Part shown: positions 60,407 to 64,000 of the stretch, one piece after another
Numbering within the stretch: the stretch's first letter is position 1
How the letters are laid out: each line of letters begins with the position of its first letter
Source of the DNA: Dyadobacter fanqingshengii
GTDB lineage: Bacteria; Bacteroidota; Bacteroidia; Cytophagales; Spirosomataceae
Length of the DNA: 64,000 bases
NCBI RefSeq assembly: GCF_023822005.2
Contig: NZ_CP098806.1
Span: 5,764,501 to 5,828,500, forward strand
Direction: 5' to 3'
Notes under the pieces: model-generated
Told to the model about the DNA's origin: nothing
Seen by the model: the letters and a program-made list of their open reading frames with translations, nothing else
Database searches by the model: none
Made by a program: the position numbers and the translations under genes

Positions 60407-61528
60407 ATGACCTCTAAAATAGTTACAAGCGTAATCCGCATTTTATTTCTCGGCTTATTATTCATTTTCCTGTTCTATCCCGATAAGTTCGAGATCAAAT
60501 TTGAATATCCAGGATTCCCGCAGGCAGACAGCTGGTATGTTCGGCTTGCGAAATTTGCATTCTGGTTTTTGTTTATCATTGAAATACTCAGGATTTTCTA
60601 TTACGGCGTTGTAAAAAGTAAAGCGAAAGGGGTTTTGGCCAACATTGTTACAATCACAGTTCCGCTTATTGTAACGCTTATTTTCCTCGAAATTATTTTC
60701 ATGTATATTCCTCAGAGCCACGAGGGCGTGCTTTCCAAAGCTTCGCAGATTTGGTGGGAAAAATACTGGAAGCCCATTAATTCGCTGGGTTATCACGATA
60801 AGGAAATTACAAAGGAGCCTGGCAAAAAGCAGATCCTGGTCATTGGTGATTCATTTGCTGCCGGTCACGGTTTGAAGGATGTGAATGAACGGTTTTCGAA
60901 TCAATTGGAAGCATCATTAGGCGCCGATAAACACGTTGTTTACAACCTCGGAATGTCCGGCGCAGATACGCGGGACGAGGCAAAAAGGCTCGCATCGTTT
61001 CCGGTTAAGCCCGACGTCATTGTGCTCGAATATTTCCCCAACGATATAGAGAAAGTCGGTCGCGAAAAAGGACTTTCCCTTTCAGGAGCAGAGCCTTACG
61101 CCGACTTGAAAGGTCCGATGGCAACATTGGTAAAGCGTTTTTATCTGCCCAACTTCATTTACTGGCAATTGCCTCACACAGGTTTCAGCACATTCGAGAA
61201 ATTTGTGCAAACTGCCTACACGGACACGACCGTCCTGAATGCGCACCTGAGAGATCTTTCAAAGATGATCGATTACAGGGACAGCACAGGCGCTAAAATG
61301 TACGCTGTTTTCATTCCTTTTCTTTTTCAGGTTGACAAAAGTGCAGGTTATACCAAGCCTGTTGAAGATTATCTGCGGTCAAAAGGCGTAACGGTTGTGG
61401 GTATTAATGACGGTGTTTTGAAGATCCCGGAAAAAGAACGGGTTGTTGGAAAAAACGACGGGCACGGCAGCGCAACATTAAACAAACTCATTGCTGACCG
61501 GCTTACGGAAGCTATGAAGAAGCCTTAA
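60407..61528 (+). CDS. SGNH/GDSL hydrolase with N-terminal membrane segments
   Basis: 373 residues. Three hydrophobic segments at the N-terminus (IRILFLGLLFIFLFY, LAKFAFWFLFIIEILRIFYY, IVTITVPLIVTLIFLEIIFMYI) anchor it in the membrane. The catalytic domain opens ILVIGDSFAAGHGLKD (block I, G-D-S, about 139-154), has NLGMSGADTRDEAKRL (block II), YFPNDIEKVG (block III, N-D) and the C-terminal NDGHGSATLNKLIADRL (Asp/His). It probably removes or transfers an acyl group on a surface or exported product. It follows the carbamoyltransferase by 28 bp. Confidence 0.85.
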   Translation: MTSKIVTSVIRILFLGLLFIFLFYPDKFEIKFEYPGFPQADSWYVRLAKFAFWFLFIIEILRIFYYGVVKSKAKGVLANIVTITVPLIVTLIFLEIIFMYIPQSHEGVLSKASQIWWEKYWKPINSLGYHDKEITKEPGKKQILVIGDSFAAGHGLKDVNERFSNQLEASLGADKHVVYNLGMSGADTRDEAKRLASFPVKPDVIVLEYFPNDIEKVGREKGLSLSGAEPYADLKGPMATLVKRFYLPNFIYWQLPHTGFSTFEKFVQTAYTDTTVLNAHLRDLSKMIDYRDSTGAKMYAVFIPFLFQVDKSAGYTKPVEDYLRSKGVTVVGINDGVLKIPEKERVVGKNDGHGSATLNKLIADRLTEAMKKP

Positions 61529-61547
61529 CAATAATATAATTAGAATA

Positions 61548-61580
61548 TTGTATTAAAAAATATTGAAATATTTATCTTTG
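61548..61580 (+). promoter_or_regulatory. Candidate promoter of the DUF5989-sxtJ pair
   Basis: TTG at 61548-61550, 22-bp spacer, TATCTTTG (TAnnTTTG) at 61573-61580, with an AT-rich spacer. It lies 19 bp before the start codon of the 49-residue gene and behind the SGNH gene stop. It would allow the two small genes to be made apart from the carbamoyltransferase operon. Confidence 0.55.
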
Positions 61581-61599
61581 AAATAAAAACAGAAAAGAA

Positions 61600-61749
61600 A
61601 TGGATTTTTTGACAGACTTGTTTGCCTTTATGAAGGAGCGTAAGAAATGGTGGTTGGCTCCTGTGATTGTCGTTTTACTACTTATCGGTGTTCTGATTGT
61701 TATCGGTGGAGGTTCCGCGGTCGCGCCGTTCATTTACACCTTATTCTAA
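61600..61749 (+). CDS. DUF5989 (SxtK-like) small membrane protein
   Basis: 49 residues, short enough to be missed by length filters. It reads MDFLTDLFAFMKERKKWW, then the membrane segment APVIVVLLLIGVLIVIGGG (about 20-38), and ends SAVAPFIYTLF. This amphipathic start, K-K-W-W junction and A-P-F-I-Y-T-L-F end fit the DUF5989 family, which is often found with carbamoyltransferases and SxtJ proteins. It probably binds them in the inner membrane; no enzymatic residue is present. Confidence 0.82.
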   Translation: MDFLTDLFAFMKERKKWWLAPVIVVLLLIGVLIVIGGGSAVAPFIYTLF

Positions 61750-61778
61750 TTCATCCGATCGATTAGACTTTTTAAATT

Positions 61779-61807
61779 AATGCAGTGGTTTTCATAGCCA
61801 CTGCATT
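61779..61807 (+). terminator. Intercistronic hairpin between DUF5989 and sxtJ genes
   Basis: Perfect 10-bp stem AATGCAGTGG (61779-61788) / CCACTGCATT (61798-61807), 9-nt loop, followed by TTAAATTA rather than a clean T tract. It may attenuate or stabilise the message rather than terminate it. Confidence 0.4.
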
Positions 61808-61828
61808 TAAATTATCCCCCATATAAAA

Positions 61829-62191
61829 ATGAGTGAATCAGATAAGGCCAAAGCGCAGTTGGTCATCGTTACCGGCTTAGTAGTTCTTTACTTTATTTTC
61901 AAATCGCAATATTTCCTGATTGCAGCTGCGGCTGTCGGCGTGGTGAGCATTGCTATTCCCGCGGCCGGAGACCTGATCGTAAAAGGCTGGTATAAGATTG
62001 CGGAGATTTTGGGTGCTATAAACGGAAGAATCCTTTTGTCATTTGTGTTTTTCGTGATTCTTTTCCCGGTTGCAGCCCTGGCAAAATTGGGAAAGAAAAA
62101 TCCATTAGCATTGAAACGCGAAGCGAAAGACTCCGTTTTTGTTGAAAGAAATCACAAGTATTCAGCAAAGGATCTTGAACAGGTCTGGTAA
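61829..62191 (+). CDS. SxtJ family membrane protein
   Basis: 120 residues with two or three hydrophobic segments (QLVIVTGLVVLYFIF, YFLIAAAAVGVVSIAIPAAGDLI, ILLSFVFFVILFPVAALAKL) and a C-terminal cytosolic tail (KKNPLALKREAKDSVFVERNHKYSAKDLEQVW). The GKKNPLALKR region and the tail are typical of SxtJ proteins. SxtJ is named from the saxitoxin cluster but is widespread and its role is unknown. It follows DUF5989 and closes the group. Its terminator lies in the 3' end of the convergent ppx gene. Confidence 0.78.
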   Translation: MSESDKAKAQLVIVTGLVVLYFIFKSQYFLIAAAAVGVVSIAIPAAGDLIVKGWYKIAEILGAINGRILLSFVFFVILFPVAALAKLGKKNPLALKREAKDSVFVERNHKYSAKDLEQVW

Positions 62192-62204
62192 CCTGGAAAT
62201 AATA

Positions 62205-63116
62205 TTACGCTGATAGAGGCCCGGGTTTAACCTCGGGCTTTTTTTTGCGGCAAGCCCGATCATATAATAATTGCAGCATGCCATCTTTCAAACCTACATC
62301 AGGCACGTGGATCACGCTGGCGCCTGCCCATTTCATGGCAGAAGTGTAAATGTCGCCAGCAGGAACAATAACATCCGCGCGGTCAGGGTTTAGTTGTAGT
62401 TTATTAATTCGTTCTTCCAGTGTAAAAGAAGCAATGTAGTCGCGCATTCTTTCAATCTCGTCCAGACTGGTGGAGCTTTCGGATAATTTGGAGGACAGAT
62501 CGAAGAGCTTGTTAATGTTACCGCCTGTCCCTACGGCTTCAATGGGCAAAGAATAATCCACATATTGATTGATCCATTCTTTAATTTTCAGCCAGGAATT
62601 TTTGGATTCCTTTCCTTCCAGAAGCCTTACTGAACCTAGTTTGAACGATTTAGCAGCAATTTTTTGCCTGTCTTTATATACATTCAACTCCGTACTGCCG
62701 CCGCCCACATCAATGTGAATGTATTGACCATCACTCAGCGATTTAACAACAACATTATTAACAAGTTCCGCTTCTTTTTGGCCGTCAATGATCTGAATGT
62801 GAATGCCGGTGCGCTGCTGAATGTGCTCTCGAACCTCATAACCATTGTCAGCTTCGCGCATGGCTGAGGTTGAGCAAGCCATGTAATCGTCCACCTCATG
62901 AAGCTCCATCAACAATTGATAGGCAAGCATCAGCTTCATCATCCGGTCTTCGCTATTGGGGCTTATGCGGCCTTCTGTGAAAACGTCATGACCAAGCCTT
63001 AATGGAAAACGTACATATTCAACTTTCTTAAAACGGGAAATTCCCTCGTCATGCAGTACCGAAGATATTTGCATGCGGGCACCATTGGATCCAATATCTA
63101 TTGCAGCGAATTTCAA
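62205..63116 (-). CDS. Ppx/GppA family exopolyphosphatase/guanosine pentaphosphatase
   Basis: 303 residues, the two-domain ASKHA phosphatase core only. Phosphate 1 loop FAAIDIGSNGARMQIS (about 3-18), CSTSAMREADNG (about 102-113), the GQKEAELVNN segment with the catalytic Glu, and phosphate 2 loop IHIDVGGGSTELNVY (about 153-167). It hydrolyses polyphosphate or pppGpp. The C-terminal HD-like domains of E. coli Ppx are absent, as is usual for short Bacteroidota members. Its last codons form part of the sxtJ terminator. Confidence 0.88.
   Translation of the reverse strand: MKFAAIDIGSNGARMQISSVLHDEGISRFKKVEYVRFPLRLGHDVFTEGRISPNSEDRMMKLMLAYQLLMELHEVDDYMACSTSAMREADNGYEVREHIQQRTGIHIQIIDGQKEAELVNNVVVKSLSDGQYIHIDVGGGSTELNVYKDRQKIAAKSFKLGSVRLLEGKESKNSWLKIKEWINQYVDYSLPIEAVGTGGNINKLFDLSSKLSESSTSLDEIERMRDYIASFTLEERINKLQLNPDRADVIVPAGDIYTSAMKWAGASVIHVPDVGLKDGMLQLLYDRACRKKKPEVKPGPLSA
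62217..62246 (+). terminator. Terminator of sxtJ inside the 3' end of the convergent ppx gene
   Basis: Stem GCCCG (62219-62223) / CGGGC (62234-62238) with further weak pairing in the loop and a T8 tail. It lies 27 bp past the sxtJ stop, but within ppx codons for its last dozen residues, so one stretch serves as terminator and coding sequence. Confidence 0.6.
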
Positions 63117-63149
63117 AAGCTATGTCAGGTAGGGGAGTAAATAAAAGTC

Positions 63150-63198
63150 AAAAATAGAACTTTCAGGAACAACATTCTATTTATTATTCCTGAAAGTT
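63150..63198 (-). terminator. Terminator after the right-edge barrel gene
   Basis: Perfect 12-bp stem AACTTTCAGGAA (63158-63169) / TTCCTGAAAGTT (63187-63198), 17-nt loop, T-rich on the minus strand beyond (CTATTTTTG). It ends the last gene. Confidence 0.75.
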
Positions 63199-63210
63199 GA
63201 GACTGGCTAT

Positions 63211-63999
63211 TTACATTTTTCCTCCTATCTGATACATCAGCTTAACTTTGACGCCGGGTCCGGCTGACTGGCTTAGCGGTGTGAGCTGATTGAAGTAAGT
63301 GTACAAATATCCCTCCGCCTGAACTACAATCGGATACCAGGTTTTTTCCAGGCCCATTGAAAAATTAACCGAGTTGATCACCGGCACATCCGCTTTCGCT
63401 TCGAAACGCTGGCTAAAATATTCATAGTTCGGGGCTTTGCAATCAAAGGAAATTTTCTCTTTTGCAGAAACCGTAATATTCGTGCTTGCGCCCGCATAAT
63501 AGGCCCAATTGTCTTTAATGTTGTTGCGGAATGCAACGGTTAATGGGATTTGAACAACTGTTGGGTCTACCTTAATGTTATAAACCTGAAATGCAAGCGG
63601 CACCTCGCCCGGATGCGTTCCTTTGAAATCCCGGCGATTTTTCTCTCTGAACAATTTCTCATTAAAGAATTCCATCGGCTTCACTTTCAGCCAGCTTATT
63701 CCTGCTGAAATAGAGAACTTTTTCGCAATTAAAACTTCTCCCGTTATGCTTTTAGTCCTGCCAACGCCGTCCGTAGCAATGCCCACACCGAAACGATAAG
63801 GCACTTTCAGATTTAATTTCGGGATAACAGTTTCTGCTTGCGCAACCTGCTCGGTTTTCTTTCCGGATACTGGTGACGCCGATTTTTGAATGTTGGAAGC
63901 CAGCAATGCTTGCTGATACTGACGTTTGGAAATGCGGTTGGCAAGATTATATTTCATCTTGTTCACACCAAAACTGCTGTTATGAATGTCAACGGGTTG
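63211..63999 (-). CDS. Outer-membrane beta-barrel-like protein (5' partial)
   Basis: 262 codons are visible and the frame stays open to the window edge, so the start (and probably a signal or membrane anchor) lies outside; a GTG at 63966 is in frame but not convincing as a start. The visible N-terminal part is polar (KRQYQQALLASNIQKSASPVSG). The rest alternates hydrophobic and polar residues in strands, e.g. YRFGVGIATDGVG, SITGEVLIAKKFSISAGISWL, WAYYAGASTNITV, VVQAEGYLYTYFNQL and GVKVKLMYQIGG, as in PorT-like or OmpW-like barrels. The exact family is not recognised. Confidence 0.6.
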   Translation of the reverse strand, partial: QPVDIHNSSFGVNKMKYNLANRISKRQYQQALLASNIQKSASPVSGKKTEQVAQAETVIPKLNLKVPYRFGVGIATDGVGRTKSITGEVLIAKKFSISAGISWLKVKPMEFFNEKLFREKNRRDFKGTHPGEVPLAFQVYNIKVDPTVVQIPLTVAFRNNIKDNWAYYAGASTNITVSAKEKISFDCKAPNYEYFSQRFEAKADVPVINSVNFSMGLEKTWYPIVVQAEGYLYTYFNQLTPLSQSAGPGVKVKLMYQIGGKM

Positions 64000-64000
64000 C

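Noticed and set aside
56119..62191. Reading the SxtI/SxtJ/SxtK-like set as a saxitoxin-type toxin cluster
   Set aside because: The polyketide-synthase-like sxtA, amidinotransferase and tailoring oxygenase genes are missing. These families are widespread outside toxin clusters.
1..64000. CRISPR arrays, tRNA or rRNA genes, prophage or transposase genes
   Set aside because: I saw no regularly spaced repeats, no tRNA- or rRNA-like sequences, and no transposase, integrase or phage structural protein in any frame.

Overview
The window looks like a chromosomal segment of a Bacteroidota bacterium, most likely a Cytophagales member close to Dyadobacter. That is an inference from gene content and is not proven by a marker gene. 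Supporting signs are lipoproteins with lipobox signals, an ECF sigma / FecR / STN-domain set, a LiaF/PspC set, DUF2911 and DUF2807 head-GIN proteins, and promoters of the Bacteroidota type (TTG, 19-22 bp, TAnnTTTG). No rRNA, tRNA, CRISPR array, prophage or insertion sequence was recognised. Both ends cut genes: an efflux adaptor on the left and an outer-membrane-type protein on the right.

Layout. 1-8.2 kb: efflux adaptor end, gpsA, a sialidase-like lipoprotein, a DEAD-box helicase, a Tat-exported serine hydrolase, a DUF2911 protein and a sorbosone-dehydrogenase-like lipoprotein. 8.3-10 kb: TetR regulator, SDR and DUF2798, with matching palindromes before tetR and before the SDR. 10-21.3 kb: fabF, HAD phosphatase, rarD-type transporter, a UbiA-like protein with a methyltransferase, M28 and M17 peptidases, an ATP-grasp protein and a DUF1016 nuclease. 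21.4-29.5 kb: a pectin/uronate operon (kduD, kduI, kdgF-like cupin, GH105 hydrolase, uxaB, exuT-like) divergent from a LacI regulator. 29.5-36.9 kb: NUDIX, GH31, methionine aminotransferase, FtsX-type permease and glutamine-dependent NAD synthetase. 36.9-40.4 kb: sigma factor, FecR and an STN protein that carries surface repeats where a TonB barrel would be expected. 40.5-44 kb: head-GIN lipoprotein, M15 dipeptidase and PspC-LiaI-LiaF. 44-50.8 kb: TrpF-like barrel, DUF4160/DUF2442, a galactose operon (galK, galM with a dehydrogenase and a helical-repeat protein) and fumC. 50.9-55.6 kb: a NagB-family enzyme, an acyltransferase, and metE behind a long structured leader. 55.6-62.2 kb: a thioesterase, then two tandem SGNH-like membrane proteins, a NodU/SxtI-type carbamoyltransferase, a third SGNH protein, a 49-residue DUF5989 protein and an SxtJ-family protein. 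62.2-64 kb: Ppx/GppA and the truncated barrel protein.

How the genes work together. The uronate operon gives a nearly continuous route: GH105 releases unsaturated uronate, the cupin opens it, KduI isomerises it and KduD reduces it to KDG. ExuT and UxaB handle free galacturonate. Polysaccharide lyases, UxaA/UxaC and KDG kinase/aldolase are not here. The most promising little-described system is the carbamoyltransferase / SGNH / DUF5989 / SxtJ group at 56.1-62.2 kb, which looks like a membrane-associated carbamoylation and esterase module acting on an unknown surface or exported product. Other points worth attention are the metE leader with two mutually exclusive helices, the TetR operator pair, the STN-surface-repeat fusion, and an 18-bp perfect inverted repeat inside the DUF1016 gene.
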